This document shows positions 1 through 8,372 of a stretch of 18,132 nt of DNA, in pieces. The position numbers were made by a program, and so were the translations under genes. The DNA is from UPXZ01 sp964498765. GTDB lineage: Bacteria; Bacteroidota; Bacteroidia; Bacteroidales; Paludibacteraceae. The notes below the pieces were generated by a model, which searched no databases, had not been told where the DNA came from, and saw nothing but the letters and a program-made list of their open reading frames with translations. Numbering within the stretch: the stretch's first letter is position 1; each line of letters opens with the position of its first letter. Location of the stretch: contig CAZCIU010000052.1 of assembly GCA_964498765.1 (NCBI GenBank), forward strand, positions 1 to 18,132. Reading direction: 5' to 3'.

Positions 1-50
1 GCACGTGATTTGTAATCTCGGGGTCGTTGGTTCGAATCCGACAAGAGGCT
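1..50 (+). tRNA. tRNA-Thr(TGT), 3' part only
   Basis: The anticodon arm, variable loop, T arm and 3' acceptor strand are present; the 5' part lies outside the window. The anticodon loop is bases 9-15 with anticodon TGT at 11-13, which reads ACA. The T stem 26-30 pairs with 38-42 around the loop TTCGAAT (31-37). The acceptor 3' strand is 43-49 and base 50 is the discriminator. CCA is not encoded. The anticodon stem (4-8 with 16-20) has one T-T mismatch, at 6 and 18. Confidence 0.9.
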
Positions 51-57
51 CAAAATC

Positions 58-89
58 AAAGAGTATTCAGCAATGAATGCTCTTTTTTT
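58..89 (+). terminator. Intrinsic terminator after tRNA-Thr
   Basis: GAGTATTCA (61-69) pairs with TGAATGCTC (74-82) through one G-T wobble around the loop GCAA. Flanking A and T residues extend the stem, and a T run to 89 follows. It lies 8 nt past the tRNA end. Confidence 0.9.
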
Positions 90-210
90 ATTTTAAAAAA
101 TGTATAATTTTGAATGAAATTAATTTTTAGCATCAATTTTGTTCATAGGCCTATTCGATTATTTTTTTGAAATTATTCTAAAAAAAAATCTAATTTCAAA
201 TATTATAGTG

Positions 211-218
211 TATATTTG
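211..218 (+). promoter_or_regulatory. Candidate -7 promoter box for the DUF937 gene
   Basis: TATATTTG matches the Bacteroidota -7 consensus TAnnTTTG and ends 36 nt before the ATG at 255. No clear -33 TTTG lies 19-21 nt upstream. A second match, TAATTTTG at 105-112, is further away and less likely. Confidence 0.5.
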
Positions 219-254
219 AGAAAAGTATTATTCACAATTAAATAAAATAGAACT

Positions 255-848
255 ATGAATTTATCTGATTTATTAGGAAGTCCAATCGGACATTCAATTG
301 TAAAAAACGTTGCCGGACAGTTTGGTTTGGATGATAAACAAGCTTCTGCAGCGGTTAACACTGCAATTCCCGTAATTTTGGGTGGACTGGGGAAAAATGC
401 TCAAACTCCCGAAGGTGCTGAAAGTCTAAACAGAGCTTTGGAATCAAAACATGACGGAAGCTTGCTTGACAATCTTGGTGGCATTCTTGGAGGAGGTAAT
501 CTTGACGCTTTATTGCAAGACGGTGGTGGAATTTTAGGACATGTATTTGGAAATAAAGTTGATGCTGTTCAAAACGGTGTAGCTCAAAAAACGGGCATTA
601 GCGCAGACAAAATGGGTCCGATTATCAAAATGTTGGCTCCGATTGTAATGGCTTATTTGGGTAAAGAAAAAACAACTAACAACGTCAATGCTGGTGGATT
701 AGGCGATTTGTTGGGCGGATTGCTTGGCGGTGGTGCTACACAGCAAAAACGTGGTGGTGGTATCTTTGATATGGTTTCTGGACTTCTGGATAAAGATAAA
801 GACGGAAGTGCATTGGACGATATTATGGATATGTTTACCAAAAGATAA
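255..848 (+). CDS. DUF937 domain-containing protein
   Basis: A 197-residue protein of unknown function that I place in the DUF937 family from its overall pattern. It has an N-terminal helical part with the stretch AVNTAIPVILGGLGKNAQ (about residues 34-51), then glycine-rich segments of the LGGILGGG / LLGGLLGGG kind at about 74-81 and 153-160, and an acidic DKDKDGSALDDIMDM tail. Family members are small and uncharacterised, often with a repeated helical core and low-complexity Gly/Leu linkers. There is no signal peptide or convincing membrane segment, so it is probably cytoplasmic. The gene stands alone: a terminator precedes it, a candidate -7 box lies 36 nt upstream, and the next gene converges on it. 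The ATG start is the only one that keeps the conserved N-terminus. Family assignment is fairly safe; function is unknown. Confidence 0.8.
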   Translation: MNLSDLLGSPIGHSIVKNVAGQFGLDDKQASAAVNTAIPVILGGLGKNAQTPEGAESLNRALESKHDGSLLDNLGGILGGGNLDALLQDGGGILGHVFGNKVDAVQNGVAQKTGISADKMGPIIKMLAPIVMAYLGKEKTTNNVNAGGLGDLLGGLLGGGATQQKRGGGIFDMVSGLLDKDKDGSALDDIMDMFTKR

Positions 849-870
849 TTTGATTTTATCAGAAAAAGAA

Positions 871-905
871 AATCCCGAATTTCAAAAGAAGTTCGGGATT
901 TTTTT
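871..905. terminator. Bidirectional terminator between convergent genes
   Basis: AATCCCGAA (871-879) pairs with TTCGGGATT (892-900), followed by TTTTT on the plus strand. On the minus strand the same stem is followed by a T-rich stretch. It sits between the DUF937 stop (848) and the transporter stop (924) and can serve both. Confidence 0.88.
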
Positions 906-923
906 ATGAGTTATCTTGATTTT

Positions 924-2600
924 CTATACAAACAATAATATCAGTAATTGAGCCGCAATTACGCGTAAAAACATCGTAAGCGGATAAACGGTAGAATAGG
1001 CAACAGCAGGCTGATCGTTTACAGAAACTGAGTTAGAATACGCCAGAGCAGGTGGATCGGTTGTGCTGCCGGCCATAAGTCCCATAAGCGTGTAATAATT
1101 CAATTTTGCAAATTTACGACCAATAATACCCATAATAATCAGCGGAATCATAGTGATTGCAATACCAATTCCAATCCAGCTAAGACCTTCACTTGTAAAT
1201 ACCGTTTCAACAAATTGACCTCCAGAAGCAAGTCCCACACTTGCGAGGAAAAGCGTAATTCCGATTTCGCGTATCATCAAGTTTGCGCTTAATGTAGTGT
1301 ATGTAATCAGTTTAAGTTTGTATCCAAATCGTCCGATTAAAATAGCGATAATCAGCGGTCCGCCAGCCAAACCAAGTTTTACCGGCATTGGCATTCCAGG
1401 AAAATAAAACGGAATACTTCCAAACAAAATTCCCACGAAAATTCCTAAGAAAATAGTGATAATTGGTGGTTCGTTTAGTTTTTTCAGTGCATTTCCAAGT
1501 AGATTTTCTACTTTTTCGATAGCTTCCAATTCACCTACAACCATCACACGGTCACCAACTTGCAGCGTCAAATTTGTTTCACCCAAAAGGTCAATTCCAG
1601 AACGGTTTACTCGAGTGATATTCACACCGTAATTTGTACGCAAACGAAGTGCACCAAGCGTTTTCCCGTTAATTTCGCTGCGTGTAATTACGATACGACG
1701 AGAAACAAGTTGCTTGTCGGATGGTTTCCAGTCCATTTTTACAGATTCTCCTAAAAAAGCTGTAATCGGCTCAGCATCAATCTCTGAAGCTACAACCAAC
1801 AAAATATCACCTTCATTTAATAGAGTTTCTGTTTGAGGAATGGCATAATCTTCACCGCGTTTCATTCTGGAGACAACAAAACTACGTCCTACCATTTCTT
1901 TTACATGGTGTAAAGATTTGTTGTTCAAAGCTTTATTTGTCAATTTGATATTCAGAATAGCCGGTTTTTCTTTAGAATTATCGTCTTCTTTTTCAAGTTC
2001 ACGATTTTCTTTATCCATATTGATTTTGAAAAATACTCTAATCAATATTATAGAGGTAATAATTCCAACAACAGCAAGTGGGTAGGCTACGGCATAACCA
2101 AGAGCAATTTGAGGAATTTCAGAAATTTGTCCGGCGTCATGAGCCTGACGAAGTGCTTCCTGAGCCGCTCCAAGTCCCGGAGTATTAGTTACTGCACCGG
2201 ACATTACGCCAACAAGCATTGGCATACTCATCTGACCATCAAATATATAATAGAATGCGATAGTAACTAAAACGCCCAATAAAACTATTCCAGCCGCTAA
2301 AAGATTTAGTGTAATTCCACCTTTCTTGAATGATGAAAAGAAGGCAGGTCCAACCTGAAGACCGATGGAGAAAATAAACAGAATAAGTCCGAAATCTTTG
2401 ATGAAATCTGCTGTTTGGTGATTAACGGTAAATCCGAAATGACCAACCAGAATTCCCATAAACAGAACAAACGTGGCACCAAGTGAAATTCCGAAGAATT
2501 TTACCTTGCCTAAAATAAGTCCCGCAAAGATAACGAACGAATAAATAAGAATGGTGTGAGCAATACCATCAGTGAAAAGCAGCGAATTTAGCCAATCCAT
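924..2600 (-). CDS. AspT/YidE-type transporter with two RCK_C domains
   Basis: A 558-residue inner-membrane protein of the aspartate:alanine exchanger (AAE, AspT/YidE/YbjL) family. Hydrophobic helices at about residues 13-190 and 379-558 form two repeated membrane halves. They carry matching motifs, SGAVTNTPGLGAA at 134-146 and AGSTTDPPALAYS at 510-522, typical of the duplicated Asp-Al_Ex domain. A cytoplasmic loop at about 214-372 holds two TrkA-C/RCK_C domains, recognisable by NEGDILLVV and QVGDRVMVVG, which usually bind a regulatory ligand. Length and order fit the family. The substrate cannot be read from sequence: AspT itself exchanges aspartate and alanine, but most relatives are untested. 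A consensus promoter lies just upstream and the gene is monocistronic, ending at the shared terminator. Confidence 0.88.
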   Translation of the reverse strand: MDWLNSLLFTDGIAHTILIYSFVIFAGLILGKVKFFGISLGATFVLFMGILVGHFGFTVNHQTADFIKDFGLILFIFSIGLQVGPAFFSSFKKGGITLNLLAAGIVLLGVLVTIAFYYIFDGQMSMPMLVGVMSGAVTNTPGLGAAQEALRQAHDAGQISEIPQIALGYAVAYPLAVVGIITSIILIRVFFKINMDKENRELEKEDDNSKEKPAILNIKLTNKALNNKSLHHVKEMVGRSFVVSRMKRGEDYAIPQTETLLNEGDILLVVASEIDAEPITAFLGESVKMDWKPSDKQLVSRRIVITRSEINGKTLGALRLRTNYGVNITRVNRSGIDLLGETNLTLQVGDRVMVVGELEAIEKVENLLGNALKKLNEPPIITIFLGIFVGILFGSIPFYFPGMPMPVKLGLAGGPLIIAILIGRFGYKLKLITYTTLSANLMIREIGITLFLASVGLASGGQFVETVFTSEGLSWIGIGIAITMIPLIIMGIIGRKFAKLNYYTLMGLMAGSTTDPPALAYSNSVSVNDQPAVAYSTVYPLTMFLRVIAAQLLILLFV

Positions 2601-2664
2601 AATAAAGTAATTTGCTGAAAATAAGATTATTAAGTTTAATGAGAACCTTTCTCAAAAACGACTG

Positions 2665-2696
2665 CAAAGGTACAAATTTTTAATTGCATATCCAAA
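2665..2696 (-). promoter_or_regulatory. Consensus Bacteroidota promoter of the AspT-type transporter gene
   Basis: Reading the minus strand, TTTG (2696-2693) is followed after exactly 20 nt by TACCTTTG (2672-2665). This matches the -33/-7 consensus TTTG-N19-21-TAnnTTTG. The predicted start near 2658 leaves a leader of about 58 nt before the ATG at 2600. Confidence 0.85.
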
Positions 2697-2784
2697 GGAA
2701 ATGAGTGTAAAGTGTTTTAATAAATATTGTATGTTTAATCACAATACTTTAACGCGAAATGACTGTTTCTGCCAAGGTTTTTTG

Positions 2785-2792
2785 TATCTTTG
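2785..2792 (+). promoter_or_regulatory. -7 promoter box for hisB
   Basis: TATCTTTG matches TAnnTTTG and predicts a transcript start near 2799, about 70 nt before the hisB ATG at 2869. A -33 TTTG is not clear. Its position argues against any start codon upstream of about 2799. Confidence 0.65.
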
Positions 2793-2868
2793 CGAGGATA
2801 AATCAAAATTGAAATTGCTCAAAAAACAGCAGAGCATTTCATTTCTTTGCAAAAAATCGATTCAACAT

Positions 2869-3999
2869 ATGTCCGCAAAACCCAAAAAAGTATTATTCAT
2901 TGACAGAGACGGTACAATTATCGTGGAACCGGCTGATACTTACCAAGTTGATACATTAGAGCAGATGGAATTTCTGCCCAAAGCAATCCGAAATTTATAC
3001 TTTATTCGTCAAAAACTTGATTTTGAATGGGCTATGGTCACCAACCAGGATGGATTGGGAACGGAGGTTTATCCACAAGAAAATTTTGATACTGTGCAAG
3101 CTAAAATGTTACAGATATTGGAAAATGAAGGTGTCGTTTTTGATAGAATATTCATCGATAAATCCTTTCCGGAGGACAACTTGCCTACTCGGAAACCCCA
3201 AACAGGAATACTCACAGAATACTTTTCGGATGATTATGATTTGGCAAATTCTTATGTTATTGGTGACCGACTGACTGACGTAGAATTAGCAAAAAACTTA
3301 GGATGTAAAGCGTTGTTTTTAAGCGATGATAAAGCTTTGCTCGAAAGTAGTGGTCTAGCTGAGTATTGCGCATTGCAAACTTCGGACTGGGATAAAATTT
3401 CTGACTTTTTATTTGCCGGTGAGCGAACTGCGATAATCGAGCGTAAAACCAATGAAACGGATATTTTTGTAGAGGTGGATTTGGATGGAACAGGAAAAAC
3501 GAACATAAACACGGGATTGAAATTTTTTGATCACATGCTCGACCAGATTGGGCGGCATTCCGGCTGCGACTTGAAAATTCAGGTTCTTGGCGATTTGGAA
3601 GTGGATGAACATCACACTATTGAAGATACGGCTATTGTGCTTGGAGAGGCACTTCTGAAAGCTTTGGGCGACAAACGCGGAATAGAACGCTATGGATTTT
3701 GCTTGCCGATGGATGACTGCTTATGTTCGGTGGCGTTGGATTTTGGAGGTCGTGCGTGGTTGGTTTTTGATGCGGAATTTAAGCGAGAGTATGTGGGTGA
3801 TTTCCCTACGGAAATGCTTCTTCATTTCTTTAAATCACTTAGCGATGCTGCTCGTATGAACCTGAATATCAAAGCTGAGGGAGAAAACGAGCATCATAAG
3901 ATGGAAGGAATTTTCAAAGCATTTGCCAAAGCCATAAAAATGGCAAAAAAGAGAGATATTTATAATTTTCAGCTTCCGAGCACCAAAGGAAAACTTTAA
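2869..3999 (+). CDS. hisB: Bifunctional histidinol-phosphatase / imidazoleglycerol-phosphate dehydratase
   Basis: HisB catalyses two steps of histidine synthesis, dehydration of imidazole glycerol phosphate and hydrolysis of histidinol phosphate. The N-terminal half (about 1-185) is a HAD phosphatase with FIDRDGT (nucleophile Asp12, acid Asp14), TNQDG (58-62) and IGDRLTDVELA (131-141). The C-terminal half (about 188-376) is the dehydratase, with FFDHMLDQ, DEHHTIEDT and ENEHHKMEG metal-binding motifs. The frame is open from an ATG at 2701, but I start at 2869. The resulting 376 aa fits family length, the text before it is not HisB-like, and a -7 box lies inside the extension. The zinc-binding Cys/His cluster of the E. 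coli phosphatase half is absent (residues 96-109 have no Cys or His), which I recall as usual in this phylum. No other his gene is in the window. Confidence 0.95.
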   Translation: MSAKPKKVLFIDRDGTIIVEPADTYQVDTLEQMEFLPKAIRNLYFIRQKLDFEWAMVTNQDGLGTEVYPQENFDTVQAKMLQILENEGVVFDRIFIDKSFPEDNLPTRKPQTGILTEYFSDDYDLANSYVIGDRLTDVELAKNLGCKALFLSDDKALLESSGLAEYCALQTSDWDKISDFLFAGERTAIIERKTNETDIFVEVDLDGTGKTNINTGLKFFDHMLDQIGRHSGCDLKIQVLGDLEVDEHHTIEDTAIVLGEALLKALGDKRGIERYGFCLPMDDCLCSVALDFGGRAWLVFDAEFKREYVGDFPTEMLLHFFKSLSDAARMNLNIKAEGENEHHKMEGIFKAFAKAIKMAKKRDIYNFQLPSTKGKL

Positions 4000-4020
4000 T
4001 AAAGAGCTTTTTAGAAAAGT

Positions 4021-5610
4021 ATGCGTTCAATTATATTAATAATATTCTGTAGTTTTTTTTCACTCGCATTTTCGCAAAATAAGCAGTCGGAACCACCCAG
4101 ATTGGTGGTTGGGATAAAAATTGACGGACTGCAAGCCAATCATATTCAGAAAATGTGGCGATATTTTACGCCGGGCGGTTTTAGGAAAATTGTTTCAGAA
4201 GGAATTTCCATTGAAAATCTGCAGCACAACATCGTTTCGGCAGGAAATTCCGCCGACATGGCTACCATAATGACCGGATCATTTCCATTTTACCACGGCA
4301 TTAGCGGAGATAATTTTTACAGCCGATTGGACAATCAGACTTTTTCCATTCTTTATGATAAAAACGAAATCGGCATTGGAACAAAAGATAAATTTTCTGC
4401 TCACAAGCTGCTAACTTCCACATTTACAGATGAATTGCGAATGTCAAATCCGCAATCGCAAGTGCATAGCATCGGGATAAATGCCGAAGATGCGATAATG
4501 ATGGGCGGGCACACGGCGACTTCGGTTTCGTGGATAGATGATGCTGCTAATCGCTGGGTTACAACGGCTTACTATGACCGCGGCCTTTCTCGCTGGGCGG
4601 ATTTGATGAATGTAAATGGCACGTTCAAACAGCTCAGTTCGGAAAAATGGACGCCAAGCGCTAATGTTTCTACCTATATGAACCCGACTGTAAAAGGTTC
4701 ACGTTCAGTTGCTTTTAGCTACAATCCGGGCGAAAGAAGAGCGGAGAATTCTGCTCAGACTTTACTAAAAAATACGCCGGCTGCCAATTCATTGGTAACG
4801 GAACTTGCAAAGTTGATGCTTGACAAAGAGCAAATTGGAGCAGATAAAAACACCGATGTGCTGATGCTTCAATTTAACGTGAAAATTCCTAATCAAGTGG
4901 CTTCAGCATTGATTTATAGTGAACAAGAAGATATGTATATTCGACTGGATAGAAATATTCAGGAACTGATTTCGTTGATAAACAGTCGAATTGGTGCTGA
5001 CAATACGCTGTACTTTTTAGTTGGCGGTGGAATGGACGCACATTCGCCCGTGGAACTTGGAAAAAATCAAATTCCGGCCGGATTTTTCAACGCGGATAAA
5101 GCACTGGCACTGCTAAATACCTATTTAATGGCTATTTACGGACAAGAAAAATGGGTTTCGGGCTATTATGGCAAGAATATTTTTCTGAACAAAAAGAAAA
5201 TTGAAGAGAAAAAGTTGAATTGGAAGGAATTCCAAGAGAAAGTGACTGATTTTATGATTGAATTTGAAGGTGTGCAGGCTGCATATTCAGCAACTGAAAT
5301 TTTGAATTTTTCAGGCGAAAACAGCGATGTACGTAATAAAATCAGAAATTCATTTCATAAAAATACGGCCGGCGATGTGTTTATTTCGCTGATGCCGGGC
5401 TGGATTGAGGTGGACAATAAGGGAAGGGTAGTAGGCGATGCAAATAGTCCGCAAGTTAGTCTGCCGTTTTATATTTTACGAAAAGGAATGGCTGCTCAGC
5501 AAATCACTGACGAGTATCATTCAATTGACATTGCGCCAACGATTTCGGCTTTAATGGGCATTCCAAACCCAAATGCAAATCTTGGAAAACAAATAAAATT
5601 AATACCATAA
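4021..5610 (+). CDS. Secreted PafA-like alkaline phosphatase superfamily protein, probably catalytically inactive
   Basis: A 529-residue protein with a Sec signal peptide (cleavage near residues 18/19, AFS-QN), so probably periplasmic. The fold matches the PafA-type alkaline phosphatases of Bacteroidota: LVVGIKIDGL (28-37), TGSFPFYHGISGDNFY (85-100), YIRLDRNI (306-313), IPAGFF (351-356) and YHSIDIAPTISALMGI (499-514). Compared with Elizabethkingia PafA, recalled from memory, the active site is gone. The first metal Asp is kept (Asp35), but the nucleophile Thr aligns with Asn76 and the Lys/Arg pair with Asn154 and Glu156. The Asp/His metal pair aligns with Ile289 and Val293, the ADHG Asp-His with Gly336-Gly337, and the last His with Val471. 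The reading frame is intact, so I infer a maintained pseudoenzyme, perhaps binding a ligand. It starts 21 nt after hisB. Confidence 0.85.
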   Translation: MRSIILIIFCSFFSLAFSQNKQSEPPRLVVGIKIDGLQANHIQKMWRYFTPGGFRKIVSEGISIENLQHNIVSAGNSADMATIMTGSFPFYHGISGDNFYSRLDNQTFSILYDKNEIGIGTKDKFSAHKLLTSTFTDELRMSNPQSQVHSIGINAEDAIMMGGHTATSVSWIDDAANRWVTTAYYDRGLSRWADLMNVNGTFKQLSSEKWTPSANVSTYMNPTVKGSRSVAFSYNPGERRAENSAQTLLKNTPAANSLVTELAKLMLDKEQIGADKNTDVLMLQFNVKIPNQVASALIYSEQEDMYIRLDRNIQELISLINSRIGADNTLYFLVGGGMDAHSPVELGKNQIPAGFFNADKALALLNTYLMAIYGQEKWVSGYYGKNIFLNKKKIEEKKLNWKEFQEKVTDFMIEFEGVQAAYSATEILNFSGENSDVRNKIRNSFHKNTAGDVFISLMPGWIEVDNKGRVVGDANSPQVSLPFYILRKGMAAQQITDEYHSIDIAPTISALMGIPNPNANLGKQIKLIP

Positions 5611-5644
5611 AATATTTCAAAATACTTATTTCAAACAAGAAATT

Positions 5645-6817
5645 ATGCAGTACAATTTTGACGAAATTATCGACAGGCACAACACTGGTGCCATTAAAAT
5701 TGAAAAATGTAAAGAACTTTTTGGAACGGAAGATTTAATTCCGCTTTGGGTGGCAGATATGGATTTCCGTACGCCGCCATTTATTACCAATTCGATTATA
5801 AATCGCTTGGAACATCCGATTTTGGGTTATACAAAGGCTTGTGATGACTACTACGAGAGCGTTTTGAAGTGGATTGACTATCATCACAAATGGAATATCG
5901 ACCGCGAATGGCTCGGTTTTTTACCCGGAATTGTTCCCGGATTGGCATTTGCGGTAAATGCGTTTACGCAAGCAAACGACGATATAATTATCCAACCACC
6001 TGTATATCCGCCATTTAATAATGTGCCGACCAAAAATGACCGCAAAGTAGTTTATAATCCGTTAAAGGTTGTTGACGGACGATTTGAAATGGATTTTGAA
6101 GATTTAGAACGAAAAATCACCGGCAGAACACGTTTATTTATTCTTTGTAATCCGCACAATCCGGGCGGACGTGCGTGGGACAAAGAAACCCTGGTGCGTT
6201 TGGCCGAAATTTGCTACAAACACGGTATTTTGGTTGTTTCTGATGAAATTCACTCGGATATGGCACTTCCGGGCTTTAAGCACACGCCTTTTGCTACGGT
6301 TTCTGAGCTTGCTGAGCAAAACAGCATAACCTATATGGCACCAAGCAAAACTTTCAATATGGCAGGTTTGATTAGCTCATCATATATTATTCCAAACCCG
6401 ACTATCCGCAAAAAATTCAGCGAATACCTTGAAAATTCTGAATTGGCTAATGGAAATATTTTTGCTTATATCGCTGCAAAAGCAGCTTATGAAAATGGTT
6501 CGGATTGGTTGGTGCAAATGCTTGATTACGTGCAGGCTAATGTGGATTATGTAACAGATTTTCTGAAAAATAACGTTCCACAAATCAAACCAATGAAGCC
6601 TGAAGCTTCTTTCTTGATATGGCTTGATTGTAGTGCTATGAATATGAATTCCAATGAATTACAAGATTTTATGGTCAATAAAGCCAAGCTGGGACTTAAT
6701 AAAGGAACCATGTTTGGTCCGGGTGGAGAAAAACACCTACGATTGAATATTGGTTGCCCGAGAAGCATCCTTGAAACGGCGATGGCACAACTGAAAAATG
6801 CTGTTGATGAGCTTTAG
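5645..6817 (+). CDS. PatB/MalY-family PLP-dependent C-S lyase or aminotransferase
   Basis: A 390-residue fold-type I PLP enzyme of the MalY/PatB group. Members usually cleave the C-S bond of cystathionine or cysteine (beta-lyase) and some transaminate. The group signature LIPLWVADMDF is at 31-41. Next come the substrate-side GYTKACDDYY (61-70), the PLP-contact CNPHNPGGR (168-176), the cofactor Asp in VSDEIHSDM (Asp200), and the Schiff-base lysine in APSKTFNMAGL (Lys235). The conserved carboxylate-binding Arg is in HLRLNIGCPR near the C-terminus. Length is normal and it is cytoplasmic. The gene begins 34 nt after the PafA-like gene with no promoter seen between, so it is probably in the same transcript. 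Which sulfur substrate it uses cannot be told from sequence; a metC/patB label would be a guess. Confidence 0.9.
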   Translation: MQYNFDEIIDRHNTGAIKIEKCKELFGTEDLIPLWVADMDFRTPPFITNSIINRLEHPILGYTKACDDYYESVLKWIDYHHKWNIDREWLGFLPGIVPGLAFAVNAFTQANDDIIIQPPVYPPFNNVPTKNDRKVVYNPLKVVDGRFEMDFEDLERKITGRTRLFILCNPHNPGGRAWDKETLVRLAEICYKHGILVVSDEIHSDMALPGFKHTPFATVSELAEQNSITYMAPSKTFNMAGLISSSYIIPNPTIRKKFSEYLENSELANGNIFAYIAAKAAYENGSDWLVQMLDYVQANVDYVTDFLKNNVPQIKPMKPEASFLIWLDCSAMNMNSNELQDFMVNKAKLGLNKGTMFGPGGEKHLRLNIGCPRSILETAMAQLKNAVDEL

Positions 6818-6854
6818 TTTCAATGCTTAAATCTAATACTAAAAAATCACCTTT

Positions 6855-8372
6855 ATGAAAAATGGATTAAAAATAATTATCAGCTTATCTTTGTTTGTTT
6901 TTTGTACGCAGAGTGCTTACTCTCAGCATAAAACTAGTTTTGTAATAGAAGATTTGAAGCTTGCAGAAAAGCCGCTTAGAGTAGTTCCCAAAGATAAAGT
7001 ATTTCAAGATATTATTCTCAATGACAAAGGCTTCCGTTCAGAAAAAGAGGCAGATTATCGTGGAGAAGTTGTAAATTATGGTATTTTAGCAAAAAGCGAG
7101 CTACCGGATAGTTTGGTAACTCGTTTTGGATTGCATCCATTTTTCAATGGAATGTATCAAGCTTATTCTGATCACAGACCTTTTGTACTTTCGCCGGATA
7201 TGATGTGGTTGCTTGTTAGTCAGGGTTTTGCAAGGCACGTAAATGCCAATGCCGAGAAATTGAGAAGTAAATTTGTGAATTATCAAGGGAAATTGGACTT
7301 GATAGTGGACGGAAAAGATATTCGTTTGGATGACCCGAATAGCAATTGGGAAGGCGTGTTTGATACATTTAACTCACAAATATCCGAAAAAGTAGGAAAT
7401 GAGCTGGTAGAAGCGTTGACTTGTAATTTTTCCACCACCACTTCGATTGAGAAAATGGCTTCGCAAATAACTGTAATGGAAGTAGTTAAGCCTTATTTTG
7501 AATTTATAGTTATGTACGTTGTTTGTGGAATTCCGGAAATTACGTTGGAAGGCACGCCGGAAGATTGGCAAAAAATAGTCCAAAAAATTCAGACTTTGCG
7601 AAAATATGATTTGAATTGATGGATAAATGAGATTGAGCCTTTGTTAAAGGAATTTGTAGCTGCTTCTGAGGGAAATGTGAACAAGGAATTTTGGCGAAAC
7701 ATGTTCAAATATCATTCTCAAAAAAAATACGGTGCACCCAATATTATCGACGGCTGGATAGTGAAATTTTTCCCATATAATAATGAAGGTAAGCGAAATA
7801 ACTTAGACAGCATTGTGAAAACTGATAAACTTCCTTCGGAAATGGTAAAAGTGGATATCAAGCATCTGGTTACCGATGGAAGTGAGCAGATATTGACACC
7901 TTTGGAGCTTTGGTCTGGTTTTGTTGGTCTGGAGCAGGATGCTAAAACGATGGCTCTTCGCCCAAAAATAGGTTGGATGATACGCAAAAAAGCGAATGTT
8001 TCTGATGTTTCTGAAGATTTAATTAGAAAATTTGAAGAAAATAGTGAAGGTGACGGATTATTTGGGCTTCGAATTAGAGTAGCTGAAGTTCCTAAAGAAT
8101 TGCTGCAATTAGATAAGATAAAATCAATTGAAATTCAATTTATTAATGACATTTTTATTCCCGAAGAAATGGGAAAAATTGAAATTGATCAAATGATATT
8201 GAGTGGAAAAATATCGAAAAAAGAGCTGAAGAAAATAGTAAAACTTTTCCCGGAAGCAGTTCTCACAATCAATAATAAGGAATATAATTATAAATATGAG
8301 TACAAAGGAAAGCCTGTAGAAGATAAAGAAGGAGCGATTAGTATTTATCGGGTTAAGGAAAAAGTAAAATAA
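6855..8372 (+). pseudogene. DUF4419 gene interrupted by an in-frame TGA
   Basis: A single reading frame of 505 codons plus stop is open from ATG 6855 to TAA 8370-8372 except for one TGA at 7617-7619 (codon 255). The N-terminal 254 residues have a Sec signal peptide (cleavage near AYS-QH, 23/24) and clear DUF4419 features: HRPFVLSPDMMWLLVSQGFARHV and GIPEITLEGTPEDW. After the TGA the same frame continues with WINEIEPLLKEFV and NKEFWRNMFKYHS, which I recall as the family's own continuation. The interrupted site aligns with a family Trp pair (DLxWW), so the simplest explanation is TGG changed to TGA. The last 100 or so residues are Lys/Glu-rich. The downstream half has no plausible own start. 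This may be a true nonsense mutation, a sequencing error or readthrough. DUF4419 function is unknown; the protein was probably exported. Confidence 0.82.

Noticed and set aside
2810..2846. Possible attenuator or His leader before hisB
   Set aside because: Only a short bulged hairpin (TGCTC with GAGCA) is seen, without a T run, and no short ORF with His codons lies between the promoter and the ATG.
7617..7619. Selenocysteine or reassigned UGA codon
   Set aside because: The site aligns with a tryptophan in the family, no SECIS-like hairpin is apparent right after it, all other genes use TGG for Trp, and TGA ends another gene in the window.
7641..8372. Second half of the DUF4419 gene as an independent gene starting at TTG
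   Set aside because: It is in the same frame as the first half, continues the family sequence, and has no promoter or plausible start signal. It is better treated as part of one interrupted gene.
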